A stretch of DNA of 45,429 bases from Thioclava sp. GXIMD2076 (lineage in GTDB: Bacteria > Pseudomonadota > Alphaproteobacteria > Rhodobacterales > Rhodobacteraceae), in assembly GCF_037949795.1 (NCBI RefSeq), contig NZ_CP149935.1:1-45429 (forward strand). The letters run 5' to 3'. The notes below the pieces were generated by a model. The model was given only the letters and a program-made list of their open reading frames with translations. It did not search any database and had not been told where the DNA came from. Shown here piece by piece: positions 25,861 through 33,616 of this stretch. Position 1 is the stretch's first letter. Every line of letters starts with the position of its first letter. Both the position numbers and the translations under genes were made by a program.

Positions 25861-26044
25861 CAACCCCCCTCGAAATTCAGAGATGACCCCTCAGTGGCTC
25901 GCTCTGGCGCTCCCAGGCACCACCGCCCCCCCTTGTCGTCGGCAGGGCAATCGACGCGACGCCTCCCACGCCAGCAGACTGGCGGGGTCTGGATGGCGTC
26001 AGCGTTGTCCCGATCCGCGACTTTGACCCACACCGACCGCCAGA

Positions 26045-26408
26045 GACACGCAACACGCAACAACGGACACGCAACACATAACAAACGACACCCGACACGC
26101 ACCACAGGACAGGCGACAAGCAACAACCGACAAGCGACACCTGACAGGCAACACACGACAGGCAACACACGACAGGCAACACATGACAGGCAACACACGA
26201 CAGGCAACACGCGACAGGCAACACGCGACAGGCGACAGGCGACAGGCGACAGGCGACAGACAACACCAGACAAAGGACAATCGACAGGTGACACCGGACA
26301 AAGGACAGGTGACACGCGACACCGGACACTCAACACTTGACCGGAAACCCGCGACAAGCAACAAAGGACACGGAACACGGGACACGCAACCCCGGACAAG
26401 CAACAAGC
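26045..26408 (+). repeat. Array of 52 contiguous 7-bp repeats upstream of parA
   Basis: From 26045 to 26408 the sequence divides without one slip into 52 heptamers of consensus RACAVGC. Positions 1-3 are RAC in 51 of 52 units and position 4 is nearly always A. The centre (about 26143-26261) is the most regular, alternating GACAGGC and AACACAC/AACACGC. The plus strand has almost no T (about nine in 364). The array ends at the Shine-Dalgarno of parA. Contiguous heptads before a ParA gene are the known form of the pSM19035 centromere/operator (bound by the ribbon-helix-helix protein omega), so a centromere plus operator is the best guess. A relaxosome or replication role is possible. Confidence 0.85.
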
Positions 26409-26424
26409 GATGAGAGGGCGAGCA

Positions 26425-27138
26425 ATGCCAAACGAGAACATGAAGGTCATCACGGTCATGACACGGAAAGGTGGCGCAGGGAAAACGATGTTGACCCGCG
26501 CCCTAACAAGCGCAGCGATGAGCCAAGGCAAAAAATGCCTCGTTCTGGATGCTGACCCTCAGCAAGCCCTATTCCGCTGGGCAAAGAAACTCGAAATCAG
26601 CGATCCCAATTTCTCGATTGAACAGCTCACTACGCCGGAAGCGTTCGAGGCCCGGACTGAAGAGGCATGGGAAGAGGGCTCGATTGATTACGTCTTCGTT
26701 GACACCCTTGGCGCTGCCGGTGCTTGGGCCGATGACCTCGCCGCTTTCAGTGACGTTCTGGTGGTCCCGATGATGCTCTCGAACGATGACCTGGAAATCA
26801 CGCAAGACACCTACGGGTGGTATCGCGATCTGCGTCAACGAACCGAAGACCCCGAAAACCTTCCGGCCTTCCATGTCGTTCTGTCGAGCGTTCCCGCCCG
26901 GATGAACAAGACCGAGAAAGAGCTGGAAGTGCAAGCGGTCCAATCCTTCCCCGTAATCGAAAATTACTTCATGGAACGCAAGCAGCACAAGGATACGGCC
27001 AGCCACGGGTTCCTGCACTACCTGGCCGAAGATCGGCGCAACAATGAAGTCGCTCTGCTGCGGACCCACGCGAAGCTCTACGATGAAGCTCTCGAAGAGG
27101 CGAAAGCGATCCTCAAAGACATTCTCGGGGGTGAGTAA
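26425..27138 (+). CDS. parA: ParA-family partition ATPase, 237 aa
   Basis: Small ParA/MinD-type ATPase for plasmid segregation. The deviant Walker A is KGGAGKT in the first 20 residues. LVLDADPQQALFRWAKKL follows at about 38-55, then DYVFVDTLGAAGAW (Walker B region) and VVPMMLSNDDLEI. There is no N-terminal DNA-binding domain, so it is ParA type Ib-like, where the partner protein normally controls transcription. The ATG at 26425 follows GAGAGGG; ATGs at 26410 and 26440 are alternatives. It shares its last base with the start of the next gene and lies immediately after the heptad array. Confidence 0.9.
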   Translation: MPNENMKVITVMTRKGGAGKTMLTRALTSAAMSQGKKCLVLDADPQQALFRWAKKLEISDPNFSIEQLTTPEAFEARTEEAWEEGSIDYVFVDTLGAAGAWADDLAAFSDVLVVPMMLSNDDLEITQDTYGWYRDLRQRTEDPENLPAFHVVLSSVPARMNKTEKELEVQAVQSFPVIENYFMERKQHKDTASHGFLHYLAEDRRNNEVALLRTHAKLYDEALEEAKAILKDILGGE

Positions 27139-27803
27139 TGGCACGAAAGAAGCGCCCCAACATTCAGGGCCATAATCCAAACTACTCCACCAACTTCACC
27201 AGCCCCCGCGAAGGAACCAGCGCATTCGCGGCGGGGGCTTCATCGCCTGCACCGACACTGACACCGACACCCGAAACCAACGCCGCCGAGATAGAAGCGC
27301 AAGAGCCGGAAGAGATCAGCCCGGCACCAGCTCCCGAAACAGAAGCGGCAACACCGGCCCGCGCAGAGCAAGCGATCAGCGAGCCCCAGCCGCAAAAGAC
27401 GCCAAAAGCGACAGAGAAAGCCGCGCCGAAAGTGAAGGCTGAGGGCAAGCGGGAAACCCGCCTCGATGCTGCGGTGAAGGTTGAGCAGGGCGCGAAACTC
27501 GATGCTTTGGAAGGGCAGGGGGTCGCAGCTCGCGACGCAATCACTTTGGCCGGTCGCCGCGCTACAGCGCGGTTCGAGCTGAAGGCGAAATTCGTTGAAA
27601 AGCCCGAGGCCGACCGGCTCCCGATGCGCGAAGGCTATCACACCACGAAAAGGCTTTCGGCAAACGTCCTAGACGATCTGCGAGAAAAGCATGATCCGCT
27701 TAGACTGCAATCGGATAGCGCGATGGTCCGAGGCCAGTTTGAACCCTTGTTCTGGACTTGCCTTGATGAAGTGATCGAAGAGCTTCGACTGAAGAAAAGC
27801 TAG
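27138..27803 (+). CDS. Probable ParA partner / centromere-binding protein, 221 aa
   Basis: Translation overlaps parA by 1 nt (TAATG), the usual place of the ParB-type partner. Residues 1-110 look disordered (Pro/Ala/Glu/Thr-rich after a basic MARKKRPN start). Residues about 110-150 are helical, and the C-terminal 60 residues (YHTTKRLSANVLDDLREKHDPL to the end) could fold as a small DNA-binding domain. No classical ParB nuclease or HTH motif is visible. Binding to the adjacent heptads is inference from gene order. Confidence 0.7.
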   Translation: MARKKRPNIQGHNPNYSTNFTSPREGTSAFAAGASSPAPTLTPTPETNAAEIEAQEPEEISPAPAPETEAATPARAEQAISEPQPQKTPKATEKAAPKVKAEGKRETRLDAAVKVEQGAKLDALEGQGVAARDAITLAGRRATARFELKAKFVEKPEADRLPMREGYHTTKRLSANVLDDLREKHDPLRLQSDSAMVRGQFEPLFWTCLDEVIEELRLKKS

Positions 27804-27805
27804 AA

Positions 27806-27867
27806 GACGCGGCAAGCCGCGTCCCATTATTCCTAGAAGGGGGAAGGAGTTTAGGCTTCCTTCCCCC
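27806..27867. terminator. Two hairpins after the par operon
   Basis: GACGCGGC-aa-GCCGCGTC at 27806-27823 begins 2 nt after the stop, and GGGGGAAGGA (27839-27848) pairs with TCCTTCCCCC (27858-27867). Neither has a strong T-run, so termination is probable but not certain. The rest of the gap to 28058 holds smaller dyads (for example GGGTAAGC-gggc-GCTTACCC near 27990) and no gene I can support. Confidence 0.55.
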
Positions 27868-28058
27868 TGAAGCAAAATAGACAGGGCCGTGTCCTCGCCT
27901 TCGGCTGCGGGCCGCACCAACCCTGTCGATTTGGCTTCACCCCCATCCTCTCACGCTCGCCGCTCGGCAGGGGTAAGCGGGCGCTTACCCTCCCTTCAAT
28001 TTTGAAGGACACGCGGGAACGGGGCGCTCCGTGATGCAGAAAAAGCGGAGTGAAGATC

Positions 28059-28211
28059 ATGCCGAGACAGAAAAGACTGGAAGCCAAAGCAATAAAACGC
28101 ATCCTCGATGCAACGACGCGCGAGGTCGTCGGCTGGCTCTATGAATGGAACACCGGCGAGCAACTTCCGCGCTGGAAAGACGGGCGCAGGGAGAACGTGA
28201 TCTATGAGTAA
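28059..28211 (+). CDS. Small basic protein, 50 aa
   Basis: A short open frame, ATG at 28059 preceded by GGAG about 10 nt upstream. It encodes a Lys/Arg-rich N-terminal helix (RQKRLEAKAIKRILDATTREVV) followed by two Trp-containing turns (WLYEWNTGEQLPRWKDG). It overlaps the next gene by 8 nt, which supports translation. Not recognised. Confidence 0.55.
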   Translation: MPRQKRLEAKAIKRILDATTREVVGWLYEWNTGEQLPRWKDGRRENVIYE

Positions 28212-28428
28212 GGCAGCCATGTTCTCGATCTCGGCCGAGGATCAGGGGCGCGACCTAGGAACAGTCTACTCTACCAGCTCCGATACCCTGCGAGATTTCG
28301 GCGCGGCCTACATGCGCGATCCGAAGACACGCGGCGAGGTCACGCTGAAAGACCCGGAGGGGCGAGCCATTGCCTCCTTCGATGTTTGGCAGGACAAGTG
28401 GGCGGAAACCGCCGAAACCATTGAATAA
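28204..28428 (+). CDS. Small protein, 74 aa, paralogue of the 71-aa protein at 43092
   Basis: Soluble small protein. Its pattern FS..AE, YSTS, LR..G, L.DP.G..IA..D.W...W.E matches the 71-aa protein at 43092-43307 position by position over most of its length, so the plasmid carries two members of one unnamed family. This copy is on the plus strand and coupled to a 50-aa gene, while the other heads an operon behind leader copy 6. No motif suggests chemistry. Confidence 0.7.
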   Translation: MSKAAMFSISAEDQGRDLGTVYSTSSDTLRDFGAAYMRDPKTRGEVTLKDPEGRAIASFDVWQDKWAETAETIE

Positions 28429-28481
28429 TCTTCCGTTTACCTGCTGAAAATGATAGGCTGTCTCCCGAATGGAGGCAGCCT

Positions 28482-28901
28482 ATGCAATTTCATAAGACAC
28501 TGATTTTCAGCGCAATTGCCCTGTCCGCATCGTCCGCGATGGCGGGTGCCTGGGAGCATGAGAACGAGCGCGGCGTCGATCTCTACCGCGCCGCCGATGG
28601 CGACATGGTTGTCTCGCTGGTTTGTGATCCCAACACCGTCTACGGCACGACCGAAAGTGCGGTGCTGCTCGAAGCGGGCGGCGATCCTGACTTGTCGGCC
28701 GAGGTGGGCTTCAGTTTTCCCGATGGAAACCGTGTCAATGCGGCGCTGGTTCATGGCCGGTTCGGGAAAGCCACGGCGAACCCTGTGGATTGGGAAACCC
28801 TTGTTGACGGATTCCGCGTCCACCAGACAGTGACGGTATCGCGCGGCGAGGCCGCTGTCGAAGTGGAGCTGGGCGAACCGAAGCCTTTCACCTGCCTCTG
28901 A
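28482..28901 (+). CDS. Exported protein, 139 aa
   Basis: The signal peptide FHKTLIFSAIALSASSAMA is cleaved near residue 21. The mature domain is beta-rich, with two Cys (SLVCDPNTVYG near 48 and PFTCL at the end) likely to form a disulfide. GGAGG lies before the ATG. A GC-rich dyad follows the stop (28915-28985). Unknown family; periplasmic by signal. Confidence 0.72.
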   Translation: MQFHKTLIFSAIALSASSAMAGAWEHENERGVDLYRAADGDMVVSLVCDPNTVYGTTESAVLLEAGGDPDLSAEVGFSFPDGNRVNAALVHGRFGKATANPVDWETLVDGFRVHQTVTVSRGEAAVEVELGEPKPFTCL

Positions 28902-29007
28902 TCCGATCTGCCTGCGATAGCAGGCTCGGCGCGAAGCGCCGGGCGGGGCCGGGGCCGCGCGCAAGCGTGGTCCCGGCCCCGTCAAATCTGGAACCTGGAC
29001 AAGAGAA

Positions 29008-29032
29008 AGCCCCCGCCGAAGTGGCGGGGGCT
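29008..29032 (-). terminator. Terminator of the ardC operon
   Basis: A perfect 10-bp stem (29008-29017 with 29023-29032) with a GAAGT loop. Read on the minus strand it is followed by TTTCTCTT, so it ends the minus-strand transcript of ardC and the 59-aa gene. Confidence 0.85.
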
Positions 29033-29040
29033 GGAAAAGA

Positions 29041-29220
29041 TCAAAGCTCGATGCCGGGGCGCAAATTGCCGTCTGGGTCGAGCCATTGCCGCGCCTCGGC
29101 GCAAGCGTAGCAGATGCAAGAGCCCTCGCCCTCGATCGTCACCGGCGCGAAATAGACCGGCGGGTTAGTCCTGCCGCATTTGCGGCAGGACAGGCGGGGC
29201 AGGGTGAGGGGGCCGCTCAC
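29041..29220 (-). CDS. Small zinc-ribbon-like protein, 59 aa
   Basis: The GTG start at 29220 overlaps the ardC stop by 4 nt (GTGA). Four cysteines in the pattern SCRKCG and CICYAC form a likely zinc site, with a hydrophobic TNPPVYFAPV stretch between them. It is the second and last gene before the terminator at 29008. Coupling to ardC suggests a related role in protecting incoming DNA, but this is inference. Confidence 0.7.
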   Translation of the reverse strand: MSGPLTLPRLSCRKCGRTNPPVYFAPVTIEGEGSCICYACAEARQWLDPDGNLRPGIEL

Positions 29221-30104
29221 GCTGCGGCCCTTTCCTCTTCGCGGTTCTCGCCCTTAACCAAAAGGTCGCTGGCCTTCTGGGCTTCGCTCGCGGCCTTGAA
29301 AATCAGGCGCTTGTCATCCTTCAACGCGCGCAGCCAGCCCTTGATATAGGCGCCAGACTGTCCAAAGTCGGGAGTCAGGCCAAGGCGAGCGCAAACCATG
29401 CAATTGCCGATCTCGGCAATTAGTTCCTCGAACGCATAAGCCTTGCGGTCGGTGAAGCGGGAAAAGCGGTCAAGGCGGGACTTGTGGCCGGTCCAATGGG
29501 TCCCTTCGTGGGCAAGCGTGGCGTAGTAGCCTGCCGCGTCGTGGAAGGTCGCAATCGGCGGCATGTGAATGAAATCCTCCTCGATATTGTAGAACGCCCG
29601 GGGATCTTCGCTTGTGCGGATTTCCGCGCCGGTCGCTGCAAAGAAGGCGTCAAGCTCGGGGTTGGCTTCGGTGCCAAGGTCGCGGGCTTCTTCGGCGGGG
29701 GTTCCGTAATACTCGGCGGGCAAGCCGTCGATCTGCTCGGCATTGAAAACCCGATATGCCTTCAGATAGGGCAGGCGGCGCTCTTCGCCGGTCGCCTCGT
29801 CCTCGCGCTCGAAAGTGCCATACTTGACCACGGTGGAAGACTTCTCGCCCTTGCGGACCTGCCCGCCAGCTTCCTGCGCTTGGCGGTAGGTGAACCAGCG
29901 GGGGGCGCGGTAGCCTTTGGCGTCGGCGGCAAGCCACAACATCAGCACGTTGATGCCCGAATAGGGTTCGCCATTGCTGCGCAGCGGGAACGGTGCGCCA
30001 CCCTTTTCGCCGGTCCACGGCTTGCGCCATGCGGGGGTGCCTGCCTCGATGCTGGCAATAATGCTGTCGGTGACGTGGGCGTGAAGATCGAATTTAGCAG
30101 CCAT
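29217..30104 (-). CDS. ardC: ArdC-family antirestriction protein, 295 aa
   Basis: The N-terminal ArdC ssDNA-binding domain (DUF1738) starts FDLHAHVTDSIIASIEAGTPAWRKPW and continues PYSGINVLMLWLAADAKGYRAPRWFTYRQAQEAGGQVRKGEK. The C-terminal zincin metallopeptidase-like domain has HEGTHWTGH with the HExxH-type site at 199-203 and a following AFEELIAEIG glutamate helix. ArdC of pSa is known to bind and protect incoming single-stranded DNA from restriction. The ATG at 30104 follows the AGGAGG at the end of leader copy 2; an open frame extends upstream only through the leader. This is the functional anchor for reading the region as a leading region. Confidence 0.95.
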   Translation of the reverse strand: MAAKFDLHAHVTDSIIASIEAGTPAWRKPWTGEKGGAPFPLRSNGEPYSGINVLMLWLAADAKGYRAPRWFTYRQAQEAGGQVRKGEKSSTVVKYGTFEREDEATGEERRLPYLKAYRVFNAEQIDGLPAEYYGTPAEEARDLGTEANPELDAFFAATGAEIRTSEDPRAFYNIEEDFIHMPPIATFHDAAGYYATLAHEGTHWTGHKSRLDRFSRFTDRKAYAFEELIAEIGNCMVCARLGLTPDFGQSGAYIKGWLRALKDDKRLIFKAASEAQKASDLLVKGENREEERAAA

Positions 30105-30108
30105 TTGT

Positions 30109-30869
30109 GGCCTCCTTGTGGTGTGCCCCTTCCGGTCTTGGTGCCGAAAATTGGGGCGGGGTTTCTGGCGAGGTCCGCTGCAAGCGGCCCTCTCCTGAAA
30201 GCCTGCCTCCCGGCGAGGGCAGGAGGGGGACCCGCGCAAGTTCCATGACAAGGAAGGGGGGGAGGGGGATCACCCGACCACGCAGCTCGGCCCCCGGCCG
30301 AGACCGTGGTTGGGGACACCCCCCCTGACGCCGCTCATGGTGCTTGCGTGGGGGAACCGGCGGTTCCCTAGACGGACAGGGCGCGCTTGCGCGTCATGGC
30401 CCAAGGATGCGGGCGGCGTTCGGCTTGACCGAACCCCCCGCCAGTGTGATCGCCGCGCTCGCGCGGGGATCTCGATATTCTCTTGTCGACCAAGTGGCCG
30501 CGGGCGCGACCTGGGGGCTGTCCGCCCCCGCGCCTATCGGCGCTCCCCCGAGGATATTTTCAGGAAGATGAATGGAAAAACGCACGGCGGTCTGGCCCCG
30601 CAAAAGGCCGAGGGAACCGAGGGAAGATCGTCACCCGAAGGGCCGAGATTTGCGCGTTGAACGGACCATGCCCCCGCGTCGATCCGCTGGCTCGGGACGA
30701 GACGGCGGGCGGCGCACCTGGGGGGCAGGGACGGGCGGCGCGGAAAGCTCGGGGAGTGGGCCGGTGCAGCCGGCGCACGAGTAGAGCCCGGTCCTGATCG
30801 CGCGTGTCCTCGCGCTACTGCACGAGGTCACGCGCGATCAGGATTTGCCCGAATGCGGCATCACTTCTA
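30109..30869 (-). repeat. Structured leader element, copy 2 (full length, variant II)
   Basis: Element of about 760 bp upstream of ardC, closest to copy 5. It differs from variant I at paired positions: CCGCT-gca-AGCGG (30175-30187) replaces the GCGC hairpin, and the long stem is built from CCATGA (30243-30248) with TCATGG (30335-30340) and AGGGGGGG (30255-30262) with CCCCCCCT (30319-30326). Inner hairpins are unchanged. An extra segment of about 80 bp containing element C (30519-30575) interrupts it relative to copy 5. It ends in AGGAGG before ardC. Confidence 0.85.
30519..30575 (+). repeat. Element C, copy 2, inserted in leader copy 2
   Basis: G-run/C-run hairpin then CCCCCGAGGATATTTTC and AGGAAGATGAATGG, as at 5170-5240. 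Copy 5 of the leader lacks it at the same place (about 40890), so the two leaders give a filled and an empty site. Confidence 0.65.
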
Positions 30870-30936
30870 TCGCGGGTAAAAACTAAATCGACCCAAGGCG
30901 GAACACCTCGGGCCAAGTTTTTGAACATCTATCGCG

Positions 30937-31212
30937 CTACTCATCCGACCAATCGGGAGAATTGAAGTCGCGATGTGCATCAAACCATTCATCCGAACCT
31001 TCTAGCTGAAAGCACAAATCGAGTTCGTCTTCACGGCCCAAGCATGCACCCGCACCCAGAGCAATAGCTTCGAGATCGGCAAGCTGGCCAAGGGTAGCGC
31101 CCTTAACCGAAATCCAGCCGTAATGCGCGCATCCAGCATCGCTCGGCGCTTCATGTGCATCGGCGTTCCAAACGGCGAGTGCAGTCACGATTTTCCCTTT
31201 GTAAGTTGCCAT
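30937..31212 (-). CDS. Unknown protein behind leader copy 3, 91 aa
   Basis: Small acidic protein starting MATYKGKIVTALAVWNADAH. It has two Cys, an aromatic middle (AHYGWISVKG) and a strongly acidic C-terminus (SDEWFDAHRDFNSPDWSDE). No family recognised. It starts directly after the AGGAGG of leader copy 3 and is the only gene before leader copy 2. An acidic, DNA-mimic-like tail and shared control with ardC make it a candidate anti-defence protein; this is inference. Confidence 0.72.
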   Translation of the reverse strand: MATYKGKIVTALAVWNADAHEAPSDAGCAHYGWISVKGATLGQLADLEAIALGAGACLGREDELDLCFQLEGSDEWFDAHRDFNSPDWSDE

Positions 31213-31216
31213 ATCT

Positions 31217-31660
31217 GACCTCCTTGTGGTGGTGCCCTGTTCGGTCTGTTGCCGAAAATCGGGGCGGGGTTTCTGGCGAGGAAGCGCGAAGCGCGCCCCT
31301 CTCCTGAAAGCCTGCCTCCCGGCGAGGGCAGGAGGGGGACCCATGCAAGGTTGTCTGTAGGGGCGAAGGGGAGGGGGATCACCCGGCCACGCAGCTCGGC
31401 CCCCGGCCGAGACCGTGGTTGGGGAAACCCCTTCGCCCCGTTAAGCGGACGGCCTTGCGTGGGGGAACCGGCGGTTCCCTAGATGGACGGGGCGCGCTTG
31501 CGCGACCTGGCCCAAGGATGCGGGCGGCGTTCGGCTTGACCGAACCCCCCGCCAGTATGATCGCCGCGCTCGTGCGGGGATCTCGAAACATTCTCGGGCC
31601 AGAGCTTTCCAGCCCGGTCTTGGGCGGGCGTGTCCTAACGTTACTGCACGAGGCCACGAA
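31217..31660 (-). repeat. Structured leader element, copy 3 (internally deleted, variant I)
   Basis: It keeps the whole gene-proximal module (31217-31615) and only the last 45 bp of the distal module. The long-stem arms are GTCTG (31353-31357) with CGGAC (31446-31450), giving a G.T pair on the plus strand where other copies have G-C. Located upstream of the 91-aa gene. Confidence 0.85.
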
Positions 31661-31723
31661 CTACCGCCGCTTTGCTCCGAGGGCGACGATGCACAGCACC
31701 AACAAGGAAATTGCGAGGACCAT
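31661..31723 (-). CDS. Possible 20-aa membrane peptide
   Basis: ATG at 31723 with a strong AAGGAG 9 nt upstream encodes a single hydrophobic helix (MVLAISLLVLCIVALGAKRR) ending in basic residues. It lies just downstream of the terminator at 31775-31799 and abuts the end of leader copy 3. The ribosome-binding site and the textbook one-helix shape are the only evidence; a toxin-like or regulatory peptide is possible. Confidence 0.4.
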   Translation of the reverse strand: MVLAISLLVLCIVALGAKRR

Positions 31724-31770
31724 CGTATCGGCTCCTTCGGAACGGGGCCGGGTTCTCCATGCCGCTACAG

Positions 31771-31799
31771 AAAAACGGCCCCGCAGAACGCGGAGCCGT
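31771..31799 (-). terminator. Terminator after the three-gene operon 32864-31831
   Basis: A GC-rich stem, ACGGCcCCGC paired with GCGGaGCCGT, reads on the minus strand into GCCGTTTTTCTG. It stops the minus-strand operon that starts at 32864. Confidence 0.8.
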
Positions 31800-31830
31800 C
31801 TCAATGTGTCAAAGGGCGGTAAAGAGCAGG

Positions 31831-32142
31831 TTAGCGAGGGGCTTCCGCCAATGGCTTTAGGTCGGGATGCCACGACACCGGGGGCCAGAGCCGTCCGTTG
31901 TAGCTGACATGCGCGAGGTGCTGGCCCATTTCATCGAAAAGCTCCCCCGAACCGAACTGAGAAGCGCCAAGCCCGGATTGTTCTCGGGCCTCGATGTAGG
32001 CCCGCTGACAATCCTCCAGACTCATCATGTTGGTGAGCCAGTAGGTGCCGGGCGCGGCGAAGTCGCGCCCGGCGTTGATTTCATAGCGCACCCGAAAACG
32101 GGTGCGCTCGGTGATCTCGTATCCCTCGATGACGCACGGCAT
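31831..32142 (-). CDS. Unknown protein, 103 aa, third gene of leader-4 operon
   Basis: A small soluble protein with no recognised domain. It begins MPCVIEGYEITERTRFRVRYEINAGRDF, suggesting beta strands; a helical SLEDCQRAYIEAREQ follows, then aromatic residues. Its start shares one base with the preceding stop (TAATG). Last gene before the terminator at 31771. Confidence 0.72.
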   Translation of the reverse strand: MPCVIEGYEITERTRFRVRYEINAGRDFAAPGTYWLTNMMSLEDCQRAYIEAREQSGLGASQFGSGELFDEMGQHLAHVSYNGRLWPPVSWHPDLKPLAEAPR

Positions 32143-32633
32143 TACTGCACCTCGACCGGCAAGCGCGGATCGCGGCAGGTGCCCGCGCCGTTGTAGTCCG
32201 AATAGTCGCAGAAGGCATCCCGAACGGCGCTCAGCGGGTGAGCCTCGAAGGCTTCGCCACGCAGCTCAAGGTTCGCGTGATCCGCCTCGTCCAGCTCGTC
32301 ATAGACAAAATCATGCAGAGCTGCGGCCATGTCCTCGGATATATCCGCGAAGTCCTCGACCGGGCGGGTGGTCAGACACTCGGCGTCATGCCAGCGCACG
32401 GCGTAGCCGAACGCACGATGCGCGAGTAACGCAACGCGCACGACTTCCTCGATTTGAAGCGCCTCGTAGGCGGTGAACTCGTCGCCGCCCTTGGTCATGC
32501 CGAACAGCGCAAAGCCGTCTTCATGGCCGATCTCGCAGACTTCAGGAAGCCCCCCGTCACCGGCTACGGTGACGGGGCTGACTTGCAGAAAATCGGCGGG
32601 GCGCTGGTGAAGGGTCTCGATCTCGTGTTGCAT
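32142..32633 (-). CDS. Unknown acidic protein, 163 aa, second gene of leader-4 operon
   Basis: Strongly acidic protein (runs such as EDFADISEDMAAALHDFVYDELDEADH) with scattered Cys and no recognised domain. It is preceded 9 nt upstream by the 73-aa gene and coupled to the 103-aa gene by a 1-nt overlap. High negative charge is common among DNA-mimic inhibitors, but that alone proves nothing. Confidence 0.75.
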   Translation of the reverse strand: MQHEIETLHQRPADFLQVSPVTVAGDGGLPEVCEIGHEDGFALFGMTKGGDEFTAYEALQIEEVVRVALLAHRAFGYAVRWHDAECLTTRPVEDFADISEDMAAALHDFVYDELDEADHANLELRGEAFEAHPLSAVRDAFCDYSDYNGAGTCRDPRLPVEVQ

Positions 32634-32642
32634 GATGGCCCC

Positions 32643-32864
32643 TCAAATCTCGACGTTGAAAATGACCGTCTCGCCCTCGACGGTGTAAGGCACGGCCTTG
32701 GAAAGAAGCTGCACAATGGCCTCGTCTGGCAAATGGGGCCATGCGGTCTTGATGATATGGATGAAAACCGGACGGTCTGCCTCGAAGGCATAACCATTGA
32801 CCGCCCAAGCGATGATACCGGGAGTGTGTATTGCAGGGGACGAACCCAAACGAAATTCTGCCAT
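32643..32864 (-). CDS. Unknown protein, 73 aa, first gene of leader-4 operon
   Basis: Starts MAEFRLGSS directly after the AGGAGG of leader copy 4. A mixed alpha/beta small protein with PHLPDEAIVQLLSKAVPYTVEGETVIF near the end. No recognised family. It heads a three-gene operon of unknown proteins ending at the terminator near 31771. Confidence 0.75.
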   Translation of the reverse strand: MAEFRLGSSPAIHTPGIIAWAVNGYAFEADRPVFIHIIKTAWPHLPDEAIVQLLSKAVPYTVEGETVIFNVEI

Positions 32865-32868
32865 GTCT

Positions 32869-33616
32869 GGCCTCCTTGTGGTGTTGCCCTGTCCGGTCTG
32901 TTGCCGAAAATCGGGGCGGGGTTTCTGGCGAGGAAGCGCGAAGCGCGCCCCTCTCCTGAAAGCCTGCCTCCCGGCGAGGGCAGGAGGGGGACCCGTGCAA
33001 GGTTGTCCGTAGGGGCGAAGGGGAGGGGGATCACCCGGCCACGCAGCTCGGCCCCCGGCCGAGACCGTGGTTGGGGAAACCCCTTCGCCCCGTTAAGCGG
33101 ACGGCCTTGCGTGGGGGAACCGGCGGTTCCCTAGATGGACGGGGCGCGCTTGCGCGACCTGGCCCAAGGATGCGGGCGGCGTTCGGCTTGACCGAACCCC
33201 CCGCAAGTGTGATCGCCGCGCCCGCGCGGGGATCTCGAAACCTTCTCAGGCCAGAGCTTTCCAGCCCGCCCCGGCCAAGGGGACGGGGCAGGGCCTTGCA
33301 GGCGACGAGCTGGACGCGCCATCCCACAGCGAAGGATAGCGAGGCGACTTGTGGTAAGGTCTGGCCTCGCAAAAGGCCGAGGGAACCGAGGGAAGATCGT
33401 CACCCGAAGGGCCGAGATTTGCGCGTCGAACGGACCATGCCCCCGCGTCGATCCGCTGGCTCGGGACGAGACGGCGGGCGGCGCACCTGGGGGGCAGGGA
33501 CGGGCGGCGCGGAAAGCTCGGGGAGTGGGCCGGTGCAGCCGGCGCACGAGTAGAGCCTGGTCCTGGGCGGGCGTGTCCTCGCGCTACTGCACGAGGTCAC
33601 GAACGATCAGGATTTG
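32869..33616 (-). repeat. Structured leader element, copy 4 (full length, variant I)
   Basis: Almost identical to copy 1 over about 740 bp. I noticed only scattered substitutions, for example CAGG to CGGG near 33137, which keeps pairing on the plus strand as G.T, and a loop change in the hairpin near 33217. The distal end contains the stop codon of the 55-aa gene at 33607. Confidence 0.85.

Noticed and set aside
26045..26408. CRISPR array
   Set aside because: The repeat unit is 7 bp with no unique spacers and there are no cas genes in the window.
25894..26413. Repetitive proteins (Thr/Arg/Gln/Asp-rich or Cys/Val/Leu-rich) read through the heptad array
   Set aside because: A 7-bp repeat read in triplets yields a 7-residue periodic peptide in every frame; no start or ribosome-binding site fits and selection is evidently on the DNA register.
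27138..27803. Classical ParB as partner of ParA
   Set aside because: The 221-aa protein lacks ParB boxes and an HTH; it is described only as a probable partner by gene order.
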